Shown: positions 8,199 to 18,357 of the stretch, one piece after another
Layout: the number at the start of each line of letters is the position of its first letter
How positions within the stretch are numbered: position 1 is the stretch's first letter
Notes under the pieces: generated by a model
What the model was told of the DNA's origin: nothing
The model's database searches: none
Seen by the model: only the letters and a program-made list of their open reading frames with translations
Made by a program: the position numbers and the translations under genes
NCBI GenBank assembly: GCA_022447495.1
Contig: JAKVBH010000027.1
Coordinates: forward strand, 1 to 58,950
Origin: Marinovum sp.
Lineage (GTDB): Bacteria; Pseudomonadota; Alphaproteobacteria; Rhodobacterales; Rhodobacteraceae
Length of the DNA: 58,950 nucleotides
Reading direction: 5' to 3'

Positions 8199-10388
8199 AT
8201 GGCTGACTTTACGATGGAGATTGGCGCCGACGGCGTGGCCGTTATCACCTGGGACGTGCCCAACAAATCCATGAACGTGCTCACGCGTGAGGCGATGGAC
8301 GAAGTGCATGAGCTGACGCAGCAGGCGTTCGCCGACGACAATGTCAAAGGCCTGATCATTACCTCTGGCAAAGATACGTTTGCAGGCGGCATGGACCTTA
8401 ATGTCCTGGCTAAAATCGCCCAAGAGAGCGGCGATAACCCGGCCCAAGGCCTCTTCGATTTCGCCATGAAGGGCCACGGCCTTTTACGCAGCGTCGAGCG
8501 CAACGGCATGGACCCCAAAACCAACAAGGGCGGCAAGCCTGTTGCTGCGGTTTTGCCTGGCACCGCACTTGGGATCGGTCTCGAGATGCCGCTGGCCTGC
8601 CACCGCATCTTTGCCAAGAACAACCCAAAGGCCAAAATTGGCCTGCCCGAAATCCTGGTTGGCATCTTCCCAGGGGGCGGCGGCACTACGCGTCTTGTCC
8701 GCAAACTGGGCGCCATGGCGGCCTCGCCGTTCTTGCTTGAAGGCAAGCTTCTCTCCCCCGACAAAGCCAAATCCGCGGGCATCATTGATGAGGTCTCCGA
8801 CGACCCTATGGCTGATGCCCGTGCCTGGGTGCTCTCTGAGCCCAAGATCGTGAAGCCATGGGATGAGAAGGGGTATAAAATACCTGGCGGCGCGCCGTAC
8901 CACCCTGCAGGTTTCATGACTTTTGTCGGTGCCTCCGCCATGGTGAATGGCAAGACCCAGGGCGTCTATCCAGCGGCCAAAGCGCTCCTGTCCGCAGTCT
9001 ACGAAGGCGCAATGGTACCATTTGATACTGCTCTCAAAATCGAAGCGCGGTACTTCACAGAAATCCTCATGAACCCCTCGTCCTCGGCCATGATCCGCTC
9101 GCTCTTTGTGAACAAAGAAGCGTTGGAAAAAGGCGCGTCGCGTCCGGATGTGGCCGATGAAAAGGTCGGCAAAGTCGGCGTCCTTGGCGCGGGCATGATG
9201 GGTGCGGGCATCGCGCTGGTCTCTGCTCAAGCAGGCATCGAGGTTGTGCTCGTGGACCGCGACCAAGAGGCTGCGGATCGCGGCAAGGCTTACGTGGCCG
9301 ATTACACCGCCAAAGGTGTGAGCCGCCGCAAGATCACTCAGGACAAGGCCGATGCCATGCTGGCGCGCATCAATGCGACGCCGGATTATGACGCGCTGGC
9401 CGATTGTGACCTGATCATTGAGGCTGTGTTCGAAGACCCTGCGGTGAAAGCGGAAGTGACGGCAAAGGTCGAAGCTGTGGTCTCTGAGGACTGCATCTTT
9501 GCCTCCAACACCTCGACCCTGCCCATCTCGCAACTCGCCACCGCCTCCAAACGGCCGGAGCAGTTCATCGGCATCCACTTCTTCTCTCCTGTTGAGAAGA
9601 TGCTCCTGGTCGAGATCATCAAAGGCAGCCAAACCGGTACCCGCGCCGTGGCCAAAGCGCTCGACTACGTGCGTCAGATCAAGAAGACCCCAATCGTTGT
9701 GAACGACGCGCGGTTCTTCTACGCGAACCGGTGCATCATCCCCTACATCAATGAGGGTATGCGCCTGGTGGCCGAAGGCGTGTCGCCCGCGTTGGTTGAG
9801 AATGGCGCACGCATGGTGGGCATGCCCCTTGGTCCGCTCCAATTGGTCGATGAGACCTCGATTGACTTGGGGGCAAAGATCGCACGAGCAACCAAAGCGG
9901 CCATGGGCAATGATTACCCCGATGGCGCTGTGGATGAGGTGATCTTCTGGATGGAAGCCGAAGGCCGTCTGGGTCGCAAGGCAAACGCGGGCTTCTATGA
10001 TTACGATGAGAAGGGCAAACGCCAGGGTCTCTCCGAGGTCGTGAAGGCCAAATATCCAGAGGCCGAAGACCAACCGACCTTGCAAGAGGTGCAGCACCGT
10101 CTGCTCTTTGCTCAGGTGCTCGAAGCGGTCCGCGCGCTGGAAGAAGACGTGCTCGAAGACATCCGGGAAGGCGACGTGGGCGCGATCTTGGGGTGGGGCT
10201 TTGCGCCTTGGTCTGGTGGCCCGTTCAGCTGGCTCGATATGATCGGTACGCCTTATGCCGCGGCCCGTGCAGACGAGTTAGCGGAAACCTATGGCGACCG
10301 CTTCGCCTGCCCGCCGCTTCTCAAAGAAATGGCTGCGAAGGGTCAGAGCTTCTACAACCGTTTTGGCCCCGAAGCGAAAGCAGCGTAA
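8199..10388 (+). CDS. fadJ: FadJ-type enoyl-CoA hydratase / 3-hydroxyacyl-CoA dehydrogenase
   Basis: Bifunctional beta-oxidation enzyme of 729 aa. The N-terminal crotonase domain (about residues 1-190) contains VLPGTALGIGLEMPLACH and the PEILVGIFPGGGG oxyanion region. The NAD-binding Rossmann motif VGVLGAGMMGAGIA starts near residue 327. It is followed by the dehydrogenase signature with NTSTLPI and IGIHFFSPVEKM, and two C-terminal helical domains. AGGAGA lies 5 nt before the ATG. It is the last gene of the operon, followed immediately by a terminator. FadB and FadJ cannot be separated with confidence by eye; the name reflects the common annotation in this order. Confidence 0.93.
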   Translation: MADFTMEIGADGVAVITWDVPNKSMNVLTREAMDEVHELTQQAFADDNVKGLIITSGKDTFAGGMDLNVLAKIAQESGDNPAQGLFDFAMKGHGLLRSVERNGMDPKTNKGGKPVAAVLPGTALGIGLEMPLACHRIFAKNNPKAKIGLPEILVGIFPGGGGTTRLVRKLGAMAASPFLLEGKLLSPDKAKSAGIIDEVSDDPMADARAWVLSEPKIVKPWDEKGYKIPGGAPYHPAGFMTFVGASAMVNGKTQGVYPAAKALLSAVYEGAMVPFDTALKIEARYFTEILMNPSSSAMIRSLFVNKEALEKGASRPDVADEKVGKVGVLGAGMMGAGIALVSAQAGIEVVLVDRDQEAADRGKAYVADYTAKGVSRRKITQDKADAMLARINATPDYDALADCDLIIEAVFEDPAVKAEVTAKVEAVVSEDCIFASNTSTLPISQLATASKRPEQFIGIHFFSPVEKMLLVEIIKGSQTGTRAVAKALDYVRQIKKTPIVVNDARFFYANRCIIPYINEGMRLVAEGVSPALVENGARMVGMPLGPLQLVDETSIDLGAKIARATKAAMGNDYPDGAVDEVIFWMEAEGRLGRKANAGFYDYDEKGKRQGLSEVVKAKYPEAEDQPTLQEVQHRLLFAQVLEAVRALEEDVLEDIREGDVGAILGWGFAPWSGGPFSWLDMIGTPYAAARADELAETYGDRFACPPLLKEMAAKGQSFYNRFGPEAKAA

Positions 10389-10411
10389 GTCGCTCTTAAA
10401 TTTCTAAAAAT

Positions 10412-10442
10412 GGCCCGGCGGATCATCCGACCGGGCCTTTTT
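10412..10442 (+). terminator. Rho-independent terminator of beta-oxidation operon
   Basis: GGCCCGG (10412-10418) pairs with CCGGGCC (10431-10437) across a 12-nt loop that can extend the pairing (CGGATCATCCGA is nearly self-complementary), followed directly by TTTTT. Confidence 0.9.
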
Positions 10443-10476
10443 CTGTCCCACGCCACAGCAGGCCCGCTCTGGAAAT

Positions 10477-11241
10477 GTGGACGGCCGTCCGATACGGGTG
10501 TCGCTCATGCGACCTTCGAAGACGACCCAACGCGATTTCCGCCGCCAAGCAGGCGACGCCACTGTCATTTGGATCAAACCAAACAATGTTTTGACCCACA
10601 CAGGTTCCAAGTGGCCGGTGTCCAAGGCGCGATTGGCCAAATACGAACGGGTTCTGCCTAAGGCTATCGTTCGGGCACTTCGGCCAGCGGCGAAAAAACG
10701 CGAACCGTTTTTGCTCCCTGCCGCGCATTTCCCGGCGTCTGTGCCGATCAAAGAACGCGCGCTTTACCTCAAGATCAAAGACTTCGTTGAGCGTGCCGGG
10801 GATTTAGAAGATACGATTTGGTATCAAGAGCTTGCTGATGCTCTGGCTGCAAAAGGTACCGCCGCGCACAAAGAGTTGGTCTTTCGAGATCAAACAAAGA
10901 TCCTAGAGTTTTTCCGCGGCTATGTGCAGCCCCTGATCGACAGCTTGCGCACCGACGGCTTCAAACCCGAAGCGACAGGATTTGAATCATCGGCCATCGT
11001 CGATCACGAGGGGCGATTGTCAAAGTCGGGCTCAGGCAACCATCGCTTTGCCATAGCCCATGTCCTTGATCTAGATCGCTTTCCGCTCCGGATCGTGGCT
11101 GTGCACGAGGCGTGGTACGCCCGCGAAGTTGCACCGCATGGAGATACTTTGGAAAGCCTCCGCGACGCGCTGCGACTAGTGGAACGCCGACACGGTGAAG
11201 CGCCCTGCCCCACAGTTGGAGGCAAGGCGGGAGAATTTTAG
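10477..11241 (+). CDS. Uncharacterised ParB-like-fold protein
   Basis: 254-aa soluble protein of unknown role. The segment from about residue 173 ([23 protein letters not shown]) has the G-x-HR pattern of ParB/sulfiredoxin-like nuclease-fold domains, where the histidine and arginine bind nucleotide phosphate. A closing HEAWY motif follows. There is no helix-turn-helix of a true ParB. The start is uncertain: GTG 10477 gives the full frame, while ATG 10507 is the alternative, and neither has a clear Shine-Dalgarno sequence. It stands alone between a terminator and convergent acs, whose stop it overlaps by 4 bp. Similar proteins are often found near surface-polysaccharide genes, but no such genes are here. 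Confidence 0.65.
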   Translation: MDGRPIRVSLMRPSKTTQRDFRRQAGDATVIWIKPNNVLTHTGSKWPVSKARLAKYERVLPKAIVRALRPAAKKREPFLLPAAHFPASVPIKERALYLKIKDFVERAGDLEDTIWYQELADALAAKGTAAHKELVFRDQTKILEFFRGYVQPLIDSLRTDGFKPEATGFESSAIVDHEGRLSKSGSGNHRFAIAHVLDLDRFPLRIVAVHEAWYAREVAPHGDTLESLRDALRLVERRHGEAPCPTVGGKAGEF

Positions 11242-13169
11242 GATGACTTGTTCATCCGGTTTTCGATGAGGTCATCGACAACCGATGGGTCGGCAAGCGT
11301 GGAGGTGTCTCCGAGTGCGCCGAAATCGTCCTCGGCAATCTTGCGCAGGATACGACGCATGATCTTGCCAGAGCGGGTCTTGGGAAGGCCAGGTGCCCAT
11401 TGGATCAGGTCGGGTTTCGCAATCGGACCGATCTCTTTGCGCACCCAGTCTGAAAGCTCTTTGCGCAGCTCTTCGGTGGGCTCTTCGCCGGACATCAGCG
11501 TGACATAGGCATAGATGCCCTGGCCTTTGATTTCGTGCGGATACCCCACCACAGCGGCCTCGGCGACTTTGGTGTGCGCGACCAACGCACTTTCCACTTC
11601 GGCGGTTCCCATGCGGTGGCCTGAGACGTTGATCACATCGTCCACGCGGCCAGTGATCCAGTAATCGCCATCCGCATCACGGCGGCATCCGTCGCCTGAG
11701 AAGTAGTAGCCTTTATAGTCGGAGAAATAGGTCTTCTCGAACCGCTCATGGTCGCCCCACACGGTGCGCATCTGTGCGGGCCAGCTGTCGGCGATGACAA
11801 GAACGCCTTCGACGCCATTGCCTTCAATCACCTCGCCGGATGCGGGATCGAGCACAAGCGGCTTAATGCCAAAGAACGGCTGCTGCGCAGCACCTGGCTT
11901 CAACTCATGGGCACCCGGAAGCGGCGTCATCATGTGACCGCCGGTCTCAGTTTGCCACCAGGTGTCCACGATGGGGCAATTCCCCTTCCCCACGACATCG
12001 TTGTACCAATTCCAAGCCTCGGGGTTGATCGGCTCACCCACGGTGCCCAGAAGCGTCAGCGAGGAGAGATCACACTTCTCAACGAACTCAGGTCCCTGCC
12101 CCATCAACGCGCGTATCGCGGTGGGAGCGGTGTAGAACTGGTTCACCTTGTACTTTTCACAGACCTGCCAAAAGCGGGAGGCGTCGGGATAGGTCGGCAC
12201 ACCTTCGAACATCAGCGTCGTCGCGCCATTGGCGAGCGGGCCGTAAACAATATAGCTGTGCCCCGTGACCCAGCCGACGTCAGCAGTGCACCAATAGATG
12301 TCACCGTCGTGATAATCGAACGTGTATTGATGCGTCATGGCCGCATAGACGAGATATCCCCCCGAACAATGCACCACGCCTTTGGGCTGACCAGTGGAGC
12401 CGGAGGTGTAGAGAATGAAGAGCGGATCTTCGGCGCTCATTTCCTCTGGAGGGCAATCGCTCGAGGCAGTGTCAAACATCGCGTTGTAATCGCGGTCGCG
12501 CGCGTCGTTCCAAGCCACGTCACCGCCGGTACGTTTGACAACCAAGCACTGAACACTGGCGTCGCAATTGCCCAAGGCTGCGTCCGCGTTGCTTTTGAGG
12601 GGCGTTTTGCGGCCGCCACGGGGGGCCTCGTCTGCCGTTATGACAACCTTCGCTTCGCAACCATTCACGCGCGCCGCCAGAGCGTCGGGTGAGAACCCCG
12701 CGAAGACGATAGAATGGATGGCGCCGATGCGGGCACAGGCCAACATGGCGTAGGCGGCTTCGGGGATCATGGGGAGATAGATGACCACCCGGTCACCTTT
12801 GCAGACGCCCAGCTCTTTCAGCACATTCGCCATTTTCGAGACCGATGTGTGCAGCTCGCGATATGTAATATGTTGCGCGGTATCATTGGGGTCATCTGGC
12901 TCCCAGATAATAGCCGTTTGGTCGCCGCGTGCCTCAAGATGACGGTCAATGCAATTGGCCGAGACATTCAAAGTCCCGTCATAGTACCATTTGATCCGGA
13001 TATCACCGGGTGCGAATGAGACATCTTTGACCTGAGTATAGGGCTTGATCCAATCGATGCGCTGGCCTTGGTCTTTCCAAAAGGCGACGGGATCAGCCAC
13101 CGAGGCCGCATACATCTCTTGGTATTTCTGAGCATCAATATGATAGTTGCGTGGCGTATCGAGTGACAT
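11238..13169 (-). CDS. acs: Acetyl-CoA synthetase
   Basis: AMP-forming acetate:CoA ligase, 643 aa, the normal length. The AMP-binding signature is [16 protein letters not shown]. The acetyl-specificity region contains [10 protein letters not shown], and the C-terminal [16 protein letters not shown] carries the lysine that is acetylated in known Acs enzymes. GGGGAGGG lies just before the ATG. It activates free acetate for the TCA cycle or glyoxylate-type pathways, and may recycle acetate next to the beta-oxidation operon. It is convergent with the ParB-like gene and preceded by a long leader region. Confidence 0.97.
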   Translation of the reverse strand: MSLDTPRNYHIDAQKYQEMYAASVADPVAFWKDQGQRIDWIKPYTQVKDVSFAPGDIRIKWYYDGTLNVSANCIDRHLEARGDQTAIIWEPDDPNDTAQHITYRELHTSVSKMANVLKELGVCKGDRVVIYLPMIPEAAYAMLACARIGAIHSIVFAGFSPDALAARVNGCEAKVVITADEAPRGGRKTPLKSNADAALGNCDASVQCLVVKRTGGDVAWNDARDRDYNAMFDTASSDCPPEEMSAEDPLFILYTSGSTGQPKGVVHCSGGYLVYAAMTHQYTFDYHDGDIYWCTADVGWVTGHSYIVYGPLANGATTLMFEGVPTYPDASRFWQVCEKYKVNQFYTAPTAIRALMGQGPEFVEKCDLSSLTLLGTVGEPINPEAWNWYNDVVGKGNCPIVDTWWQTETGGHMMTPLPGAHELKPGAAQQPFFGIKPLVLDPASGEVIEGNGVEGVLVIADSWPAQMRTVWGDHERFEKTYFSDYKGYYFSGDGCRRDADGDYWITGRVDDVINVSGHRMGTAEVESALVAHTKVAEAAVVGYPHEIKGQGIYAYVTLMSGEEPTEELRKELSDWVRKEIGPIAKPDLIQWAPGLPKTRSGKIMRRILRKIAEDDFGALGDTSTLADPSVVDDLIENRMNKSS

Positions 13170-13794
13170 GCCGGCCCTCCCCTTAATTTTTGGCCGCGTA
13201 CCGCTCTGCGTCGACGCTTGGCCTCTCCTGACGGCACCTTATCTAACCTGCTTCAAAAAGTGCGCAATCGCCTGCCGCGTAGCGTTGCTCTTTGTAAATT
13301 TTTTTCAACTACCCCCGCAAGGCGCTTTAGAAAGTTTACAGGGCGCTTTTTTCATTTTGTTTTAGACTCTTATCAAAGGTTTTATTTTTTGGTGCTGCAT
13401 CCCAGCACTCCATTGGTCCGTTCACAACGGCCCCCGACAATCTCTGAAGATGCTCAGGCGACACATTGGCGATGTATTGTTCTGCACAAAACCGTCGATC
13501 AGAATCACGCACCAATGCAAGGCACTATGTTATGCGCCCCAGTTTCCACGGGCTTGTGTCTTAGCCATCGGTCCAGCCCGTCCGCTTTTGCCGCCGCGCG
13601 AAAGCGCTATGGACCCTCACGCGCCTGCACCGTATATGGATTGCGTTATGGCGAGGTTTTGCATGATAGCGCGAATTACGAGCCCGGCGCTCTGACAGTA
13701 GAGCCGCCGGGATAAACGCGTTGAGACATCGCGCCCCAGGCCGAGAAACGGTCAAATCGCCCAGGACATTTCCGCAGATTTAAGGAGCACGCCA
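13170..13794. other. Intergenic region between divergent acs and ileS
   Basis: A 625-bp gap between two divergently transcribed genes. It is clearly more AT-rich around 13290-13395 (several T-runs), as expected for promoters of both genes. Open frames seen here on the plus strand have no ribosome-binding site and read as non-protein composition. AAGGAG at 13782-13787 is the ileS ribosome-binding site. I see no convincing tRNA, riboswitch or conserved small RNA. Confidence 0.5.
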
Positions 13795-16776
13795 ATGAGT
13801 GCGAGCACCCCCGAAACGCCCGATTACAAAACCACGCTGAACCTGCCAAAAACAGAGTTCCCCATGCGTGCAGGCTTGCCGAAACGCGAGCCCGAATGGC
13901 TCGACCGTTGGGCAAAACTCAAAGTCTATGACCGCCTGCGTGAAAACGCCCAAAATCGTGCTCCGTTTACGCTGCACGATGGCCCTCCCTACGCGAATGG
14001 CCACTTGCACATCGGACATGCCCTTAACAAAATCCTCAAAGACATGGTTGTCCGCTCGCAGCAGATGATGGGCCGCGACGCGCGCTACATTCCGGGTTGG
14101 GACTGTCACGGCCTTCCCATCGAGTGGAAAATCGAAGAGCAATACCGCGCCAAGGGCCGCAACAAAGACGATATCGACGTGGTCGATTTCCGCCAGGAAT
14201 GTCGCCGTTTTGCAGAAGACTGGATCGATATCCAACGCGACGAGTTCAAGCGCCTGGGCATCACCGGCAAATGGGAAAAGCCCTATCTCACGATGGATTA
14301 CCGCGCCGAGCGGATCATCGCGGAAGAGTTCATGAAATTCCTCATGAACGGCACGCTCTATCAAGGGTCCAAACCCGTGATGTGGTCGCCCGTGGAACAG
14401 ACCGCGCTGGCCGAGGCGGAGGTCGAGTACCACGACAAAGACAGTTTCACCGTTTGGGTGAAGTTCAAAGTAGTCGATCCAATCGCCGGCAACGAGGAAG
14501 AGTTGGCCAATCGAGACTTGCTTGATGCTTACGTGGTGATCTGGACCACAACGCCTTGGACCATGCCGTCCAATAAAGCGGTCGTATTCGGCGCTGACAT
14601 TTCTTACGGCCTATATGAAGTTAAAAATTGCCCTGAAGAATGCTGGGCGAAGGTCGGCGAAAAATACATCTTGGCAGACGCCTTGGCCGCTGACGTACTG
14701 GGTCGCGCGCGCCTAGATGAGACGATGTATGAGCGCGTACGCGACGTCGATCCGTCGGTCATCTCAGGTCTAAAACACCCGCTGGCCCGGGCCGAGGGCG
14801 CGAATGGCGAATGGGACGATATCCGCGATTTCCGTGCGGCAGACTTTGTGACCGACACCGAAGGCACCGGGTTCGTGCATTGCGCCCCGTCCCACGGGAT
14901 GGAGGAATACGAGCTCTACCGTGACCTCGGCATGCTGGAGCAAGTCATCACCTATAACGTCATGGACGACGGCGCCTTCCGGGAAGACCTACCCTTCTTT
15001 GGCGGCAAGCGCATCCTCAAGACCAACGGCAAAGAGGGCGACGCCAACAAAGCCATCATCGACAAACTGGTCGAAGTTGATGGCCTGCTTGCGCGCGGCA
15101 AGATCAAACACTCCTACCCGCATTCCTGGCGCTCCAAAGCGCCGGTGATCTATCGCAATACGCCCCAATGGTTTGCCTCCATCGACCGCAAGGTGGGTGA
15201 CGGCCAAGACACGTATGGCGAGACAATCCGGGAACGTGCGCTTAACTCCATCGACCAACTGGTCACTTGGACACCGCAAACCGGACGCAATCGCCTCTAT
15301 TCCATGATCGACGCGCGCCCTGACTGGGTACTGTCGCGTCAACGGGCCTGGGGCGTACCGCTGACATGCTTCGTCAAGAAAGGCGCACTCCCCACAGACC
15401 CCGACTACCTCCTGCGCGATCCGGCCGTAAATACGCGCATCGCCGATGCGTTTGAAGCGGAAGGCGCGGATGCCTGGTACAAGCCCGGCGCCAAGGCTCG
15501 TTTCTTAGGCAACGAGCACGATCCTGAGCAATGGGAACAGGTGTTCGATATCCTCGATGTGTGGTTCGATTCCGGATCAACCCATGCCTTTGTACTGCGC
15601 GATCGCGAGGACGGCACCGAAGACGGGCTGGCGGATCTCTACCTTGAAGGCACCGACCAACACCGCGGCTGGTTCCATTCCTCAATGTTGCAATCCTGCG
15701 GCACGCGAGGCTATGCGCCCTATCGCGGGGTGCTGACGCATGGGTTCACGCTCGATGAGAAAGGCGCAAAGATGTCGAAATCCTTGGGCAATATCATCGC
15801 GCCCGAGGAAGTGGTGAAGCAATACGGCGCCGATATCCTGCGCCTTTGGGTGGCCCAAACGGACTACACCGGCGACCAACGCATTGGACCGGAAATCCTC
15901 AAAGGTGTGGCCGACAGCTACCGCCGCCTGCGCAACACCATGCGCTTTATGCTCGGCGCGCTTGGCCATTTTGAGGAGAGTGACCGGATCGACGCGTCCG
16001 AGATGCCAGAGCTGGAGCGTTGGGTGCTGCACCGTCTGACCGAACTCGATACAATCGTGCGCAAAGGCTACGAAAAGTACGACTTCCAAGGCGTGTTCCA
16101 ACAGCTCTTCAACTTCTGTACCGTAGACCTCTCGGCCTTCTACTTCGACGTTCGCAAAGATGCGCTCTACTGTGATGGCAACACTGTCCGCCGCCGCGCG
16201 GCCCATACCGTGCTCGATATGCTGTTCCACCGCTTGACCACATGGCTTGCGCCAATCTTGGTTTTCACGATGGAAGATGTTTGGCTCGACCGCTTCCCGG
16301 GCGAAGAGTCCTCGATCCACCTGCGCGATATTCCGGAAACTCCCGCGTCCTGGCGCGATGAGGCGCTGGCTGAGAAATGGCGTGAAATCCGCGCCGCGCG
16401 CCGCGTCGTGACGGCGTCTTTGGAAGTGCAACGGACTGACAAAGTCATTGGTTCATCCCTCGAGGCCGCACCCATAGTCTATGTACAAGACGACGCATTG
16501 CGTGAAGCTTTGGCCTCTGTGGATTTTGCGGATGTTTGCATCACCTCTGATCTGACGCTCTCGAAGGAGCCTGCGCCTGAGGACGCTTTCGCCCTCGCCG
16601 AAGATACGCGTTTCGCCGTCGTCTTCGCCAAGGCCCAGGGCCAGAAATGCCAGCGCAGTTGGAAAATCCAGCCCGATGTCGGCACGTATAACTGGCCCGG
16701 CGTCACCAAGCGATGTTCGGATGCCCTGGACGAGTTGGCAGCTCAGGGTCTGATCGACAAAGCCGCGTTCGGCTAA
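13795..16776 (+). CDS. ileS: Isoleucyl-tRNA synthetase
   Basis: Class-I aminoacyl-tRNA synthetase, 993 aa, charging tRNA-Ile with an editing domain that removes misactivated valine. The HIGH motif is in PPYANGHLHIGHALNK (from about residue 62), the CP1 editing domain follows, and the KMSKS motif is in GAKMSKSLGN (near residue 659). The C-terminal zinc knuckle is degenerate: GQKCQRSW and TKRC keep only two of the four cysteines expected in the E. coli-type enzyme. AAGGAG precedes the ATG. Confidence 0.98.
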   Translation: MSASTPETPDYKTTLNLPKTEFPMRAGLPKREPEWLDRWAKLKVYDRLRENAQNRAPFTLHDGPPYANGHLHIGHALNKILKDMVVRSQQMMGRDARYIPGWDCHGLPIEWKIEEQYRAKGRNKDDIDVVDFRQECRRFAEDWIDIQRDEFKRLGITGKWEKPYLTMDYRAERIIAEEFMKFLMNGTLYQGSKPVMWSPVEQTALAEAEVEYHDKDSFTVWVKFKVVDPIAGNEEELANRDLLDAYVVIWTTTPWTMPSNKAVVFGADISYGLYEVKNCPEECWAKVGEKYILADALAADVLGRARLDETMYERVRDVDPSVISGLKHPLARAEGANGEWDDIRDFRAADFVTDTEGTGFVHCAPSHGMEEYELYRDLGMLEQVITYNVMDDGAFREDLPFFGGKRILKTNGKEGDANKAIIDKLVEVDGLLARGKIKHSYPHSWRSKAPVIYRNTPQWFASIDRKVGDGQDTYGETIRERALNSIDQLVTWTPQTGRNRLYSMIDARPDWVLSRQRAWGVPLTCFVKKGALPTDPDYLLRDPAVNTRIADAFEAEGADAWYKPGAKARFLGNEHDPEQWEQVFDILDVWFDSGSTHAFVLRDREDGTEDGLADLYLEGTDQHRGWFHSSMLQSCGTRGYAPYRGVLTHGFTLDEKGAKMSKSLGNIIAPEEVVKQYGADILRLWVAQTDYTGDQRIGPEILKGVADSYRRLRNTMRFMLGALGHFEESDRIDASEMPELERWVLHRLTELDTIVRKGYEKYDFQGVFQQLFNFCTVDLSAFYFDVRKDALYCDGNTVRRRAAHTVLDMLFHRLTTWLAPILVFTMEDVWLDRFPGEESSIHLRDIPETPASWRDEALAEKWREIRAARRVVTASLEVQRTDKVIGSSLEAAPIVYVQDDALREALASVDFADVCITSDLTLSKEPAPEDAFALAEDTRFAVVFAKAQGQKCQRSWKIQPDVGTYNWPGVTKRCSDALDELAAQGLIDKAAFG

Positions 16777-16809
16777 GCTAAGGGCAAGCCAATAGAGAAA
16801 GGAAGCAGC

Positions 16810-17043
16810 GTGGACGACCAAAAGATCGCGACGGTGCTACTTGCTTTGGCCGAAGCACGCGGTGCGACGAGGTCCTTCTGCCCCTCCGAAGCGGCGCGCC
16901 GATTGAGCGCCGATTGGCGTCCTCTGATGCCCAATGTGCGGCGGGTCGGCGCTGAGGTCGGGCTACGCGCGACGCGAAAGGGCATCGACATTGATCCATT
17001 GACCGCGAGAGGCCCGTTCCGGTTCTCCAAACCATCGCCATGA
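16810..17043 (+). CDS. DUF3253-like small winged-helix protein
   Basis: 77-aa protein starting at GTG 16810, with AGAAAGGA upstream. The sequence (FCPSEAARRL near the middle, then MPNVRRVGAEVGL) matches my recollection of the DUF3253 family, a small winged-helix-like domain of unknown function. It follows ileS by 33 bp and is probably co-transcribed. No membrane segment or signal peptide is present. Function is unknown. Confidence 0.75.
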   Translation: MDDQKIATVLLALAEARGATRSFCPSEAARRLSADWRPLMPNVRRVGAEVGLRATRKGIDIDPLTARGPFRFSKPSP

Positions 17044-17068
17044 GCCGCTTACGCGCTACCTGTTGGTC

Positions 17069-17485
17069 ATGAGATACATTGCTCTTTGCCTGGCCCTTGC
17101 CACACCAGCGTCCGCGTGGGAATTTTCTTCTTCCCCCATCTGCTCACTTTCGCAGAACGGAAAACTCGTCGTTGAGGTGACCTATGACGCCAGTCTACCG
17201 GAATATGCAATCCATCTGACCCGCCACGAAGGTTGGCCGCCCAGTCCGATCTTTGCGATCCGCTTCGAGGGGCCCTTCCCACTCACCATCGCAACCGACC
17301 GTCACCAGATCAAAGGCAACACTTTGTCTGTGCGGGATCGAGGCTTTGGCAATGTCCTCAGAGGCATGGCCCGAAACGTGCAAGCCGTCGCCATTTTGCG
17401 CAACTTGGAGGTGCCTTTTTCTCTAGATGGCGCTGCGCCAGCGGTGGCGGAGTTCCGAGATTGTCCGTCGGACCTGTCGGTCTAG
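17069..17485 (+). CDS. Exported hypothetical protein
   Basis: 138-aa protein with a short signal peptide (MRYIALCLALATPASA, cleavage after ASA) and two cysteines in the mature part that could form a disulfide (SPICSLS near the start, FRDCPS near the end). I prefer ATG 17069 over TTG 17063 because it starts the signal peptide cleanly. The mature domain looks beta-rich. No family is recognised. Its stop overlaps the convergent downstream gene by 4 bp. Confidence 0.6.
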   Translation: MRYIALCLALATPASAWEFSSSPICSLSQNGKLVVEVTYDASLPEYAIHLTRHEGWPPSPIFAIRFEGPFPLTIATDRHQIKGNTLSVRDRGFGNVLRGMARNVQAVAILRNLEVPFSLDGAAPAVAEFRDCPSDLSV

Positions 17486-18321
17486 ACGTTCGGCTCGCCT
17501 TGAAGACCAAGCACTTTGCGCATTCCTGTCCAAAGTCCCGAGAGTTTGGGAGGCGTTTCAAGCCCCTGAAGTATCTCGTCCTTCCAGGGGGACATTGCGC
17601 CTGACGCCTGCGCCCGCCCCCAGTCGAGATAAGCGGCAGTGTCGTCGGGCCGGAGCCTGCAAGCTGACCCCACCAATCCAATCAAGGTCTCAGGGGCGGA
17701 ATACCATTCGTCCTGCACAGCGGTGAGCTTATTACCTAAGAACGGCGCAAAGACGCGCATCATGGGTTTGTCTGAGAAGGTGGCTAGCATCGCACCCATC
17801 TCGTCGCGGCTGTAGTGGATGAGTGGTGGGAACGTATCAAAGAAGACCCCTTGACCGTCGACTATAGCAAGGTTGCGGATCGAGGGGTGAAAGCCGATGC
17901 GGGTTTTGTCAAGGTCGGTCTGGGTCCAGAAGGTCGCCACGACCTCGCCTGCCGCGTCCATGTGTTTCAGCGTCCCTTCCAAGGGGTCGTCAATCATCCG
18001 ACGGCGCATCATCGTCTCGTCAGGCAAGCCCTCTTGGACCACTACTGGCACACGTACGCCATCCATCTCAAGCAGATGGAATTCGGTCTGAGGCAAACGC
18101 ACGCCCCTGCCTGTCAGAGCATCCACATAATCGGTGTGGGCGGAGGCCAGACGGTCGAGTTGGGCATTGTCAGAGAGGCCGCGATAGACCTTGATCACTT
18201 TGTCATCCAACACGCCTTTTCCGCGAAACGGCGCGCAGAAAAACCCAAGTTTAGAGATCGGTTCATTACTGTCAGACAAATGGCGCGTGATCTGGTCGCG
18301 CAGCGCGTTGAGGTCGGTCAT
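17482..18321 (-). CDS. Conserved hypothetical protein paired with ParA
   Basis: 279-aa cytosolic protein without membrane segments. It has features loosely recalling a phosphotransferase/kinase-like fold (a GFFCAPFRGKGVLDDKVIKVYRG stretch near the start that could be a nucleotide-binding strand-loop, and IGFHPSIRNLAIVDGQGVFFDTFPP in the middle, resembling an HxD...N...DxD catalytic region). It may belong to a DUF of that fold such as DUF6206, but I am not certain. It lies 36 bp downstream of a parA-like gene on the same strand, so the two are probably one operon. Function is unknown. Confidence 0.6.
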   Translation of the reverse strand: MTDLNALRDQITRHLSDSNEPISKLGFFCAPFRGKGVLDDKVIKVYRGLSDNAQLDRLASAHTDYVDALTGRGVRLPQTEFHLLEMDGVRVPVVVQEGLPDETMMRRRMIDDPLEGTLKHMDAAGEVVATFWTQTDLDKTRIGFHPSIRNLAIVDGQGVFFDTFPPLIHYSRDEMGAMLATFSDKPMMRVFAPFLGNKLTAVQDEWYSAPETLIGLVGSACRLRPDDTAAYLDWGRAQASGAMSPWKDEILQGLETPPKLSGLWTGMRKVLGLQGEPNV

Positions 18322-18357
18322 GAGGGGCCGTCATTCACGGTTAAAGATGTACACGCC

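Noticed and set aside
5720-10097. Very long minus-strand open frames (689 and 537 codons) opposite the beta-oxidation genes
   Set aside because: High-GC coding strands leave long antisense frames; the plus-strand genes have clear catalytic motifs, and the antisense peptides have His/Arg-rich unnatural composition.
13311-13365. GC-rich stem followed by TTTTTT, a possible terminator in the acs-ileS gap
   Set aside because: The arms (GGCGC...GGCGC) are direct rather than inverted repeats and do not form a stable stem.
13218-13715. Plus-strand frames in the acs-ileS gap
   Set aside because: No ribosome-binding site and composition unlike the neighbouring genes; treated as non-coding leader/promoter DNA.
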